NCBI GenBank assembly: GCA_009746045.1 | Contig: RPFO01000164.1 | Location: 2,410,321-2,466,377, forward strand | Reading direction: 5' to 3' | DNA length: 56,057 bases | DNA from: Mesostigma viride | Lineage: Eukaryota > Streptophyta > Mesostigmatophyceae > Mesostigmatales > Mesostigmataceae | Shown here: piece by piece, positions 1 to 21,982 of the stretch | Numbering within the stretch: the stretch's first letter is position 1 | How the letters are laid out: every line of letters begins with the position of its first letter | Program-made: the position numbers and the translations under genes | Notes under the pieces: model-generated | Told to the model about the DNA's origin: nothing | Database searches by the model: none | Seen by the model: the letters and a program-made list of their open reading frames with translations, nothing else

Positions 1-248
1 TGTACATTGGTTTCTCTCAAAATGAGAGGTCCACCCTCGTGCCCAGCACGAGGATGCATAGGGTCAGACATACTTACAGCTGCATCAGCTGTCAAGGACG
101 TCTTCATAGGAACCTGTACCTCTCCAGGTGACCTGGGGCCACACTGAACCTGGAGATCACCCTCTTGTTGCCCAGATATAAAATCTGCATTGGAGCACCT
201 GGCCTCCCCCTTGGGTGAATTAAGGTGTGTAGGGGTTGCCTCAGACAG
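1..248 (-). CDS. Open reading frame continuing past the Gag-like stop (partial, runs off the window)
   Basis: After the TGA that ends the zinc-knuckle ORF (249-251) the same minus-strand frame stays open to the window edge. Composition is coding-like (mixed polar residues, Pro/Gly, no low complexity). This could be the start of a downstream Pol-like region reached by readthrough, a second ORF, or chance. A possible donor (GTAAGT) lies near position 71-76 on the minus strand. No domain is recognised. Confidence 0.3.
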   Translation of the reverse strand, partial: MSEATPTHLNSPKGEARCSNADFISGQQEGDLQVQCGPRSPGEVQVPMKTSLTADAAVSMSDPMHPRAGHEGGPLILRETNV

Positions 249-826
249 TCACTGCTCCTTGTTGTCTTCTTGCTGACTGCCCTTTGAAGGCTGGCCTGCC
301 TGGGACTTGTTGTTGTTCTTCTTGTTGTTGTTGTTATTCTTGTTGCTGCCCTGGCCCTGGGACTTCTTGAAGCTGGGACACTCCTTCTTGATGTGCCCCC
401 ACCCCTTGCACAGGTAGCATTGTATCTTGGACTTGCCCTGGCCACTGCCCCCATTGTCAGACGCGTTGCCCTGCTTGGGCTGACCACCCACCCGCCTGAA
501 CACCGACTTGGAGTGTGACCTCCTGTCAGAATCAGGTGAATGATCTCCCTTGCGCTTGTGATGGTTGCCCCTACGCCCTCCTTGGCTTCGGTCAGCCTCA
601 GACGTCTTGGAGCCACCCTGGGTACGCCCGCCTGCCTGGGTAGCCTTCACTGCTGGCACTCCACCCTCAAACAGCTCCTCTGCCTCGAGAGCTTGTTTAA
701 TGATGACCTTGTAGGCCTTCAGGGTAGAGTGTGGGGCACACATGACTTTTAAGGAGCCACGTGTCGCCTTATCCAGCCCAGAAACCTTGAGCCAGTTGGT
801 TAGGGCTATGTTATCAGCGACATTAA
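249..826 (-). pseudogene. Gag-like protein, 3' part, with CCHC zinc knuckle
   Basis: This is the C-terminal portion of a nucleocapsid/Gag-like protein. A canonical CX2CX4HX4C knuckle (C-YL-C-KGWG-H-IKKE-C) is preceded by a long basic Ser/Gly/Arg-rich stretch and followed by an Asn/Lys/Gln-rich tail, as in LTR or other retroelement Gag proteins that bind RNA. Just before the insertion junction the frame reads NVADNIALTNW. At the TTAA junction (823-826) it becomes contiguous, in the same frame, with the ORF at 2714-3251 if the intervening element is ignored, so both are parts of one interrupted gene. No protease or reverse transcriptase is visible in the window. A cellular CCHC protein is the alternative. 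Confidence 0.6.
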
Positions 827-2709
827 GGGGACGTGGCGCGCCGAATATTTTCCGCGCCAAAAAATTCGCGGTACCGTCCGTACGGTGTATAATGTGTGCC
901 CGGACCGCTCAACCCTCGCGGAGGTGGCCATGGCGGCTTGCCTTCAGGCAATATTAATCGATATGGCATCTAAAAAGCTAGAAAAAATGCATGAATTTCG
1001 CAGAAGATTAGTCGATGACCTCATTTCATGGCGGAAAGTTTACGGTTTGCAATATCGCTAATTCCTCGAACGGCTACGGGCGCGGGGGTCCAGGATATAA
1101 TTTCTCTTGCGGATCATGAAATTTAATGCAGGTTTACGGCAGCGATTGTGAGGCAACGTAGGCTCTAACGAGCGATTATGAGGCTAACTTAATGGTGTTG
1201 CCGAGTTTGTGCCGAAGCTCCCCGGTTTCTTTTACATTTCCGGCATTCAAGGTAAGAACCTACGCAGGCCTGCGCATGTCGCCTTCGACGTATTCACGGA
1301 AGGCGCACCTTCCTTGTTCGCCTGATCAATGGATGATGTCTTTTATTGTTCGAGCTTGCGTGCCAGTTTATGCATGAAACATTTCCACGCAGGCAGGTGC
1401 ATTAACGTCGGCCTTTCGCCTTTTTTTCGGGCAGTTTCCCTGCAGGAAGCGCTCCATTTCTTTCGGTTGCATCGTCAGATTCCTAGCAATTTCGTACAAT
1501 TTCGAGTAGTTTGTGGCTGGCATCCTTAAGGCGCCGAGGTCAAGTTGTTGGTAATGTGTTGACATTTGTTTTCCATAATCCTTTGGACATGAGCTTGCTC
1601 AGACGCTTTGTTATGTGCCGGATCTGACACGCCTGTTTTAGTAACGACATCCGGCATGTGCCTAGAGGCTAACAAGCTGGCATCAGCTTCTTAGCAAATT
1701 GCCATATTGGAAAGGAAGGTGAGAGTGGTTCTTTTGCTGGCCATACTGCATGAGTGGCATTGCATTAGATAGGTGTTTCCATTGCTTTCCTTGAGCTATA
1801 ACCATTAAGACTTCCCTGCTATGTGTGCAGCAAGGCAAGCTGGATAGGATGTGAATGCTTGGCAGACAGCATGTATGATTTGCTGCCAAGTTTGCAGGCT
1901 GCAGTTGCCTCTATGGCTTGGGCATTCTTAAGGTTTTTACACGTATACTTGCTGAGTTCTTGGCATAAATTTACATGGTAACCTTGGGCTGAGCATAGTG
2001 TATGCTCTCTTGGTGCGTGTATGCCTAGCGATGGTGTTGCTATGCCCACGCTGGCAAGGCTGGCCATGCTGAGGGCAGGGGAGGGCAGATGAGGTGCCTA
2101 GCCTTTTCTTATGTTGTGTGATCGAGTTGGGTGTGTTTTTTGGCTTCTTGGATGGAAAACATCATGTCTAGGTGGCCTTATACACAGAAAAACCTCATTT
2201 AGCGTATGTTCAGGATTTAGCACGCAAAACCTTATAACTTGAGCTAGACTTGTCGGAATGACCTGGGACTTGGACCACTGCTGTCCCCCTGTTAGACGGA
2301 TTTTCGCTTGATTTTGTGGCCTTATCTGAAGTGTTTATGATATGTTTATTCCAAATGTCCGGTAAAAAAAGACCTGTTTTGCGGGAAAATTAATAACTGT
2401 TCAAGGTTTTGCCATTTCCATGATGTAAATAGCTCAGCAAGCTACACACTCAGGGAACTACAAATGGTTGATTTTTGGTTGCCAACAAATGTGTGCATTG
2501 GCTGGGGCATACCCAGCCCTAATTAGCGTCTTTTTCTATTTATAGCGCAATATTGGCGTATACTTGGGGGTAGTACCCCCAACAAGTGCATGGACAACTC
2601 ACAAGAGATGTTATTTAGTGCCCGCAATCATATTTCAGCATTGTGCAAATGAATTTCAAGTGTTATTACCGTAGTTCAATTTTTAAGGGTTTTGGGGTGC
2701 CACCTCCCC
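827..2709. mobile_element. TTAA-flanked terminal-inverted-repeat insertion (1.88 kb, non-autonomous)
   Basis: The ends are near-perfect inverted repeats: GGGGACGTGGC at 827-837 and, read on the other strand, GGGGAGGTGGC at 2699-2709 (one mismatch in 11). Both sides are flanked by TTAA (823-826 and 2710-2713), a target-site duplication typical of piggyBac and Kolobok superfamilies. The purine-rich (GGG) tip fits Kolobok better than piggyBac, whose tips usually begin CCC/CCT. No ORF inside resembles a transposase, so it would be non-autonomous. Removing the element plus one TTAA restores one reading frame across the Gag-like gene, which strongly supports an insertion and these exact ends. Confidence 0.75.
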
Positions 2710-2713
2710 TTAA

Positions 2714-3251
2714 AGCCGTGAGCCCTGCCCTCCTCAACCATCTTACAATAGTTGAGAAAGTTCTGGATCAGGTCCCCCTTGACCTCCCACCCTTGATACT
2801 TGTCCTGCCAATGGATGCCGACCTTCTTGCGTTGGTCCTCCAGCAGCTCCTTCAGCTCAGCCACGTACAGTGCCCAGGCCTTATTGGCCTTTTTGCACTC
2901 CCTGGTTAGGTCCTTAATCTGGTCAGTACACTTGCCAAAAGTGCTACTGCCTATCCAGATTTGATAGTAATTTGTACCACCGTACAAGCTAGGGAACCCT
3001 TCCAATCCCTCCACAAACTCTTCAGCCTGCTTAGGCTTGGAGTCTGAGGTTACAGGCTGCAACTGATTGACAATTAAAAGACCCTGTGTGGTAAGATCAA
3101 AGCCATGAATAGCTTGTGCATTATTATTATTGTGAGGAAGGTTGGTAATCTCTCCGGTAAGCCCCACGTCATCTACGTGAGCGGTTCCACTACCAGCACC
3201 CCCATTATTATTCCCACTGGTTGGACCCTTGCTACGGCGTCCCTCAGCCAT
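2714..3251 (-). pseudogene. Gag-like protein, 5' part
   Basis: This is the N-terminal part of the interrupted Gag-like gene; the ATG is at 3251-3249. The first 45 residues are Gly/Asn/Ser-rich and disordered. A compact helical region follows with conserved-looking aromatic residues (GTNYYQIWIG, KANKAWALYVAELKELLEDQ, DKYQGWEV). The continuous frame runs into the TTAA-flanked element and ends there artificially after about 13 extra codons (to 2676). The family of this N-terminal domain is not recognised; Gag identity rests on the zinc knuckle of the other half. Confidence 0.5.
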
Positions 3252-4138
3252 CCTGCACTACCAGCTATTCAAAGAACACCTTAACAAAGCAGCAGAAAAT
3301 ATGTACAAAATTTTTGTGTCGCCACTGCCGCCTGCGCCGGTGTCGCTGCCGCCCCCGCGAATTGCCGCTGAAAAATTCGACAAAAAAAATGTCGACGAGT
3401 ACTGCAGAAGAAAATTAGGCCGACTAGTAGTCAAGGCCCCTGAAGTCGCAGTACGTGTATACGAACTCACGATCCTCCATATCCAGCTCCGGACCTGCAC
3501 CGGTATGAATTAAAACCGGCGTGCTCCCCGCCGCGTAAGTTGCGACGCGCCGACGCGCGACGAGGCGCAGAGGATGTGTAAAGATCGTCAATAATTCCCA
3601 CCCCGCGGGAATCCACTCTCGCACAGAGGCGAGAAATGCCACCAGGTTAATTAAAACCTGGCGCTCGCGACTGCGTACGCCGCGAGTGAGCAGCGATTAA
3701 TTAATTAATTAATTATCAACATCACTCCGTTGGGAGTCAATGTAGCACATATCCCTGAGAAGGGGCATATGGCTTTAAATACATCCTAGGCTACTTCATG
3801 CAAGGGTGGGAATGTAAGCAACACTTGCTCTAGGTGCCGCAAGGGCACCGGCACCACCATGCTGTCTCAGGTTCAACCCAGCTAAGGGGATCCTGGCACG
3901 GGGGAGGAAGATCATCATGGCTATGCAAGGGCTAGGGCATGGCTTCTCGACAGAGAGCATCTCTCTGCATGGCATAGCATGGCTAAGTTCTTAATGCAAC
4001 ATCCATGGGGGTCCCATTATAGACAAAGCATGGCTAAATGTTGAAGGCATCATCCATGGGGGCCATTATGGGCGCACATGCGCGTGGGCCACATGCTAGG
4101 CTAAGCCTTACTAATCTACACTACTGGTATATATATTC
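3252..4138. other. Intergenic stretch without a recognised gene
   Basis: No supported ORF. It holds a small foldback (CCAGGTT-AATTAA-AACCTGG, 3642-3661), a TTAA run (about 3697-3715), and short direct repeats of the phrase 'catccatgggggtccattat' (around 4010 and 4050). It separates the Gag-like gene from the LINE ORF1-like gene, both read leftward. Confidence 0.5.
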
Positions 4139-5485
4139 CTAGTCTGAGGTGGCAGGAGGGGGCTGCCAGGGCTTGTGGTCAACGTGGATGACCGCCCCCC
4201 TCCAGTATACCGGCTTCCCCCTTGCGCTCTGCCGGAGCTGAAGGTAGGCCGGCCATAGCTCGCGTCGCCGTTGTTGCTGGGCCAGGGTCAAGTCGTCGTC
4301 CAGCGTGAAGCGAGTCTCCGAGAGCTTCTTGCGGCATTTAAGGAACGCCAGCTTGTCCGCCATGTACTTAAAGGTGAGGAGCACGGGGGCCGGGCCAGCC
4401 TTCCCCCGCGCGCGGGGGAGGCGGACAGCCGACATGTCCAGCTCACCAGTGAGTAACATGGGGGCAAGAATGGCGCGCTTAAATGCCTCAAGAAGGCTCG
4501 TGGAGGTCTCACCTGCCTGCTGGTCGAAGTGCTTGACGATGACATTGTGGCTGCGCCGGGCGATGTCGGCTTCCTCGCGAAGGTCGAGGGCTTGTTGCTT
4601 GAGTTGTGCCGAGATGGTGGAGGTGGTGGAGGTGGTGTGCTGCTTAAGCAAGTCCGCCCAGGTGGAGGGAGCATCGCCGGCCGAGCCAGCAGGCGCCGGC
4701 TGGGCGGCGATGTCCTTCACCGCCTGGGCGGTGAGGCCGGCGGTGTCATGCAAGCTCTCAAGGGCGTTGGCGGTGGCTTGAAGGCGTTGGTCGAGGTCGA
4801 GGAGCTGGGCTTTGATGTCGGCAGTGGAGGCGGAAATGGCCGTGGAGGTGGAGGCGGCGGCGGTGGAAATGTGAGGAAGTTCAGCAGTCAGCGTGCCGCC
4901 GATTGCTGCTATGTCGGCAGCAAGGGGGGTCACGTGCTGCTGAAAGGCTTCCGTGAGGATGGAGCGGAGGGTGGGGACGGAAAGGGGTGGAGCCCAGATC
5001 TCGCCGTCAGAGCGCTGGAGAAGGGAGTTGAGGATGGCGTGCTGGAGATGGGGGCGGACGCAGCCGGACAGCCCGTAGATGTTGGCCCAGCGGCTGCCGT
5101 CCGGGGCGAGGAGGCGATTGATGGAGTGGAAATGGAGGCACAGGTCGTAAAGCGAAGCGTAATCCCCGAAGAAGATGCAGCGCAGAGCATCGGTCGGAGA
5201 AATGGTGGCCCAGTCGGAATCTGCGACCTTGAAAGGCCGGGGCCGAAAGCTCGGTTCTGGGCGTGAAGACCCTCCTGTGTCGTCGGCTGGGCGGGTGCGC
5301 TTGGGGTCAGGCGATGCAGATGGCGAGGCGTTAAGCCCGGGGGGTTGCTGGACGACCACCAGTGCACGACTAGTGTCATCGCCGCCTGCCGGACCTGAAG
5401 GCGAAGCTGCAGCCTGAGCTGCAGAATTTTCATTGCCGAGCGCAGCCGCCAGGCTGCGTTGCGTCGAGGCGCGTTTGTGCGCCAT
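4139..5485 (-). CDS. LINE ORF1-like (L1 ORF1p/transposase_22-type) RNA-binding protein, intact
   Basis: 448 aa from ATG 5485-5483. The N-terminus is disordered (Ser/Pro/Ala-rich, residues 1-85). The middle is long and helical with heptad-like spacing (about 220-330). The C-terminal third has the layout of LINE ORF1 proteins: an RRM-like stretch with VRLPRARGKAGPAPVLLTF and DKLAFLKCRKKL (about 354-388), then the ORF1 C-terminal domain with TLDDDLTLAQQQRRRELWPAY (about 394-414) and a closing GAVIHVD strand. Such proteins coat LINE RNA as trimers. No endonuclease/reverse transcriptase ORF2 is present downstream (left), so the element is incomplete here or the ORF has been separated from it. A decayed relative lies at about 40.38-40.95 kb. 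Confidence 0.7.
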   Translation of the reverse strand: MAHKRASTQRSLAAALGNENSAAQAAASPSGPAGGDDTSRALVVVQQPPGLNASPSASPDPKRTRPADDTGGSSRPEPSFRPRPFKVADSDWATISPTDALRCIFFGDYASLYDLCLHFHSINRLLAPDGSRWANIYGLSGCVRPHLQHAILNSLLQRSDGEIWAPPLSVPTLRSILTEAFQQHVTPLAADIAAIGGTLTAELPHISTAAASTSTAISASTADIKAQLLDLDQRLQATANALESLHDTAGLTAQAVKDIAAQPAPAGSAGDAPSTWADLLKQHTTSTTSTISAQLKQQALDLREEADIARRSHNVIVKHFDQQAGETSTSLLEAFKRAILAPMLLTGELDMSAVRLPRARGKAGPAPVLLTFKYMADKLAFLKCRKKLSETRFTLDDDLTLAQQQRRRELWPAYLQLRQSARGKPVYWRGAVIHVDHKPWQPPPATSD

Positions 5486-5586
5486 ATATTGCGTTTTAGA
5501 TTCGGAAAATTATATCAGCATGTGCGTCTTAGAAAGACGAAGCGATAGTGATATTCACGGCTAAATTCGGTGCTCAAACGTGAAAG

Positions 5587-6084
5587 TTATGAGCTCCGAC
5601 AGCCATGGCTACCTCGTGGCCGGGTATATTGCATTACCTGCAGCGATAACAGCGCGAGATCCTGAAACAAATTTGTCGACACCGCCGGCGCGCCCCCCGT
5701 GCGTAGCGATGCCCAGTTTTGCAGGTTTCTCTGGTAACCGGTGAGTGAAGAGAGGACGTTGTCCAACTCCTCAATGGCAGTCGTGACTTCGGTCACCGAC
5801 CGCAAACCTCCCCGCACCTGGACCGTAAATGTCGATAAAATGTTTCGAATCTGGTCCAACAGGTTGCGGATTGCCGGCACCAGTGCTGGCAAATCGGGGT
5901 CTTCGGGGTTATCCCCGAGCAATGCGTGAGCTGCACTCTGCTGACGATGAAGCTCGTCGAGCGAGACCGTTACTTCGTCGAGCAATTGCTGCCACGACGG
6001 CACCGTCGGTCTTGACGAAGAACCAGCCGGCGGAGCGGCTATTTCCTCATCGTCCGGAATCCGAAATTCTTCCGAATTTGGCAT
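5587..6084 (-). CDS. Unrecognised 165-aa helical protein next to the LINE ORF1-like gene
   Basis: ATG at 6084-6082, stop at 5587, 101 bp upstream of the ORF1-like start and on the same strand. The N-terminus is acidic (NSEEFRIPDDEEI). The rest is rich in Leu/Ile/Val heptads (LLDEVTVSLDELHRQ, IRNLLDQIRNILSTF, TTAIEELDNVLSSLTGYQ), which suggests a helical bundle or coiled coil. Position and strand suggest it belongs to the same retroelement, perhaps as an extra small ORF, but no family is recognised. Confidence 0.45.
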   Translation of the reverse strand: MPNSEEFRIPDDEEIAAPPAGSSSRPTVPSWQQLLDEVTVSLDELHRQQSAAHALLGDNPEDPDLPALVPAIRNLLDQIRNILSTFTVQVRGGLRSVTEVTTAIEELDNVLSSLTGYQRNLQNWASLRTGGAPAVSTNLFQDLALLSLQVMQYTRPRGSHGCRSS

Positions 6085-8274
6085 CTTTTTGACAGAGCGT
6101 GTAATACGAGTTGTGAGGGTAAGAATGCCACGAATTCCGCCATGGTTCTTGCAGGAAGTTGCCTTTATTAATAATCAGGAAACACAGACGTAAGTCACGT
6201 CACTTCCAAGACTGCACGCAGCACAGACGACAGGGTCGCAGTGCCAAGAGAACGTGCACGCAAGAACTAGCGTCCCGGTGTGACCAAGTCACTCATATAG
6301 CTTGCTAGGGACGCGTCCAAGTATTCAGCTGCACTGTCACAGCTGAACTGTCAATCAATTGATTACACAGACTCTGGCGCGCCTTTGGAGCGCAGATCTA
6401 TCAATTGTCCATACGGCTAGTTCTGTGGACCTATCCGTACACTAGTCAGCATCAATTGTCTCATAGGTCCTGGCGCGCTACAGTGCGCCTACCTATCAAT
6501 TGACCATCAAGTCCTGTACAAGTCCTGTCAACGTCCTGCGGACTATCAAAGTGACACTTGTACATCCTGTGTCCGTACGCGCCCACAGTGGCGCGCCGGG
6601 TACTGTCGGCACAGCCTAGGAAACGTCATAACTTTTACGTTCCTTAACCAAATGAGGCGTTCAAGGTGCCGTTGGAAAGAGCGTAACAATCTCTATCCAT
6701 CTAACGTAAATCCTTTACGTTAACTACATGCACTCCCAACGGTATGATTGTAATGATGAATAATGATGAATAATGATGAATAATGATGAATAATGACTAA
6801 TTAATTGTGATGAAAATCGGTTTGAAGGTACGTGGCCAATTTCAGCAGCTAGGTTTGAGGGCCCGAGTGACGTACTGGACATTGCCGTATGCACCATCCA
6901 GCCATGGCTGCAACCGGCAGGCCACGTCACCGGGCCTGCTTCGCATTTACTTAAGGTACTTCAATTACTTACAATTGGAGCAATCGATAGAGGTACTAAT
7001 TAGCCAGGTCGCCTACACCCTTATCTCAACGGCTCCCCTAGGGACTGCACTATGACTAATTTAGATCCCATCCTCCTTTTATGGTGGACACATGCAGTCA
7101 CGTGCTTATTAATAAAATAGTGGTGAACTCTAATCACTTGAATGGTATATGCATGGCCACCTTGCGCATTCACTGGAATGGTCCTCGATCGGCTAGAGGT
7201 CTTTATGCCGCCCGCATATGGTCACCATGGCGGCCCCAAAGGCCGTGCTGAAACCATACCTGAGAGCAAATCGACATAACACAGCGAGGACGAAGAAGTC
7301 GAGCAGTTAAAGAGACACACATGTTGCAAAAAAAAAAAAAAAGCACGCAAAGGGAATGAAGCCGCGCAGATGTTTATACTACAGTAGTACATGTACAAAG
7401 AGCAAAATTAGGTTGTTACACATTGGGGATATTTGTAAGTCGTTGAAATGCGCACACGCCTGCGGCAGGCTCACCTGCCCCCCCGTAAGTACTACATTGT
7501 GCACGAATTTTCCACAAGACAAAAAGTTTATGCAGAAAACAAGCTATTGTTTTGTAAAAAGTTTGACAAGGACAAGCGCACGTGTATGGGTTGAGAGTGT
7601 GACAAAACATTAGTCATTTCTATAGGGATGGTTCGGGCTTGTAGCAACCACTGTCCAGTAAACGAGGGGGTGTATGGATGGAGAGATGAGGCAAAAGAAA
7701 ATTACGGAACCGGTTAGAGGAGCTCCAGCTCAAGCAGGCGGTGATGATCCATTGGTTTGGAGCAAGGGGCAGACTTTCAACCCAGGGGTGAATGGTCAAG
7801 GCAAAAGAGGCAAACTTGGGACAGGAAAAAGCGTTTTCTCATACGCCCGAAGAATGCAATTTGATCTCTTGTATGCCTCAACACATTGAAGGCTTTGCTG
7901 CATACCTTCATGGCTTTACCGTTCAGGACCAGGTGCTCACGTTGGAAACCAAGGCTCTATATAGACAGCCCTATATGCCATGATTAGCATAATGTCTTTA
8001 GCTCATTTTGTGCAAGGAGCGCACCTCTTGAGGAAAAATTCACGACAACCGTCTGCTTAGCACCTGCTTGCCACGTCTCCATCTCTCTCCCTTGGAAGTT
8101 GCAAATTGGCTGTACCTTTTCTTGTTCACACTTCATGAGCACCGAGGCCATTAGCTATACATTTACCAAACCAAGTCACGCAGCTCTTCCAGGTAGCCCA
8201 CATGGGTGTCGGGAACCGAAAACACAAGTGGGAGGGACGAGGCAGTGAAAATTAGAGTGGGAGTTGCCACTTAC
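6085..8274. other. 2.2 kb without a recognised gene
   Basis: No convincing coding sequence on either strand. 6340-6600 holds recurring TATCAATTG-type words and several GGCGCGCC-type words, perhaps a retroelement terminal or regulatory region belonging to the ORFs to the left. An A-run (7329-7342) and a short decamer repeat are also present. Small ORFs here show no coding features. Confidence 0.4.
6750..6799. repeat. Decamer tandem repeat (AATGATGAAT)
   Basis: About four and a half copies of TAATGATGAA in direct tandem array. Simple repeat with no further function visible. Confidence 0.85.
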
Positions 8275-19463
<11,189 letters not shown>

Positions 19464-21584
19464 CTGCACAACTCAACGAAGCATTCACGGTGGAGTTACA
19501 TCCAAAATACTTGGACAGGTTATCAACCCTGATAAGGCATGTCAAGGACACGATGAGGCGGGAGAGAAATCGGGAATGATTATTTTTTCAATTAGGGGAA
19601 GAAAAGAAGAGAACCCCAGAAAGGAAAGATAGCTTGGGCCCAAGGCTGAAGCTAGAAGCCACTAGTAGTAGAGATGTGGTACAGGAAAGTAACTTGGCGC
19701 TGCTGGAAACGTCAATGTGCACAAGGGAAGTCGTGGGTAATTGCTTGAGGGCTGCGAGGCATCGTTTGCTTGCGTTATCAGGGTGGATGGGAGAGGGATG
19801 GGATGGGATGGGAAGGTGAAGGCGCACGATGATGGGGGTGAATGGGTTGCAGGGGGGGAGAAATAAGTTATGGTTCGTAGTAGGAAAAATATCTAGAATA
19901 GAAACGGGTGGTGGGAAGACCAGCAAGATGCAAACTAGAGTTTTGTCAAGCACCCAGGATAGCTGGGCAATTGAATAGACCAACCATCGCTTCCATTGCA
20001 AACGGAATGGAAACAAGTCACGATTTAGTATCCGATCAGGGACGAAAGAGATGATAGCAAAAAAACTAAGACATGAAAGCAAAAAGGCTATTTCAGGAAC
20101 CCATCCATCTGGGAAAAGGAAGAGTTACAGTTTCCAATGCAGGAAAACCCACATGGGCACCTCCCTATGCACGGTGTCTGGCTGAGAAAAGCCCTCATTC
20201 AGTTGCAGGCGGCAGCTATGATGGACCGTCTCTGTCATGCAAGTGCTGCAAATGAGAGCATGTAACCAACGAAATACGTCGACACGGGTTTATTGCTGGG
20301 TAGATAGGGAGACTACTGAAACAAGGGGAACCAGCGCCACGAACACATGCTGGGGGCTAACTACCCAGAAGTCCAAATAATAGGAAGATGGGAGAACATG
20401 CAGCGATGTATCATCGCTGGTTGTGCCCTGCGTTACAAGAATGAACGGCTGACGGGCTAGACATCCCCTTCGGCTACACCTTTTCTTTTTCTAGCGAATG
20501 ACACATGAAGCAGGCGCGCGCCCCAAGAGAGTCTGCGCGGAAACTTACCGTTGTTAAGAAAAATGCGGCATTTAGAAGCAAAATAACATCGAGGTATGAT
20601 ACTCGGAACGTGGGCAGGCCTTCGCTCATTCGTGAATGCCCAGTAGCCGTACCCATGACTACTCATGCTCCGTCTCGCTCATTCTCTCCTTTAGAATGCA
20701 GCCATGCAGGCAAGAGCACGTTCGCAAATGCGCCAAGAAACATGCGCATGCCGAGGAGCAACTCACACCCTTTGTACACGGGCTGACCACAATCTAGTTC
20801 TCGCATTTTATTAGACCCGTCATTACAGTCGGATATTTGCCATTTCTCAAGTCAACAGCGACGTTTTGTTGGCCCTACACCGACTGTATTATTACCCGAA
20901 ACCTTCCAGACGAAGAAAAAAGTTGGCTGCCCAACCAAGCGCAAAACAGGCGAGTTTCCGTTAAGCAAGTAGGATGATAGCAAATATTGAGCTTTGTGCT
21001 CGCGTAATAAGGCCATTATTAATTTTTCGAACCCACGATTCTCAGAAACTTATCGGTGACTGGTGAGTGTGGCACGTTTCTGCGAGCACTGCCCCGTCTG
21101 TCACGGTCGAAGCACAGGTCAGCGCGGCCTGCAAGCAACCAGCTCGCGGGCCCCCTCGGAGCGAAAGCTCTGGCCATAAACCCACAACGTCCGGTCACAT
21201 TGGGACCCAGGACCGTAGCTCGTCGCGCTCCGCCAAGTGGCACGCGTTTGGAGCATCAAGCAACAGGTGCAGAACAAGTTCGCGGATTCGCGCACGTTGA
21301 GATCAAAGGTCTGGGGACTGGGACGCATTACGCAACACTCACAACGGTAATAATCCAAGGCATAAACAATTATATATGTCGGTCTGGCTGGATCTGGTTG
21401 CTTTTAGAGCTAGGTGCTCCATGGTCCTTGGTGGACTCTTGACATCGGGTGTTACCTTGAGCGATGAAATCTCTGCTTTGGTATATTAATGTCGAATAAA
21501 TTGCTTCCACGCCGCCATAGCTAGGTAAGGTAGGTTAGTTTTAGGTCGACCGTGCGATCGGTCGGTACCAGGTAACAGAAAACC
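19464..21584. promoter_or_regulatory. Intergenic region between head-to-head host genes (candidate bidirectional promoter)
   Basis: 2.1 kb between the leftmost-reading RCC1-like gene and the rightward haspin-like gene, without a supported ORF. No TATA box or named element is claimed. The promoter role is inferred from gene orientation. Unrecognised 5' exons of either gene may reduce its size. Confidence 0.35.
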
Positions 21585-21982
21585 ATGCGTGGCCAGCGGA
21601 GAGGACGATCTGCTCTCTTGGAGTTGACAAACAAGGCGGCAGAAAGTCATGCGCTGGTGTCGAAAGGCTCTACCCTGCCAGCTTCCGAGAAGTCTGCATG
21701 CATTCCAACCACTACGACGTCGCATTCGCAGGATACCTCGTCGCAGGTCCCGCAGACTTTGACTGAAAACTACGCCTCCGGTCTCCGACATTTACTGGAA
21801 ACATACCAACCAACTTCATCCAAGGGAAATGTAAACGTGTACTCGCGGCGACGGAGGAATGATGCCAGAGGTGGAAACGTCGCGCAAGTCGTTGATAACG
21901 GCTCAGCGTCGAATGCCGACTCGGTCCTTCCACCCAGTGAGAACTCCGGAGCTACATCCGAGATAGCGCCGGAAATTTCCAG
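21585..21982 (+). CDS. Haspin-like gene, candidate first exon
   Basis: ATG at 21585, open to CCAG|GTAAAC. Encodes a basic start (MRGQRRGRSALLELTNK) and a polar, probably disordered segment. Linkage to the kinase is by position and coding texture. Confidence 0.5.

Noticed and set aside
4288-5433. Several 80-245-aa ORFs on both strands
   Set aside because: Shadows of the LINE ORF1-like gene in GC-rich sequence; only the 448-aa frame carries ORF1 signature segments.
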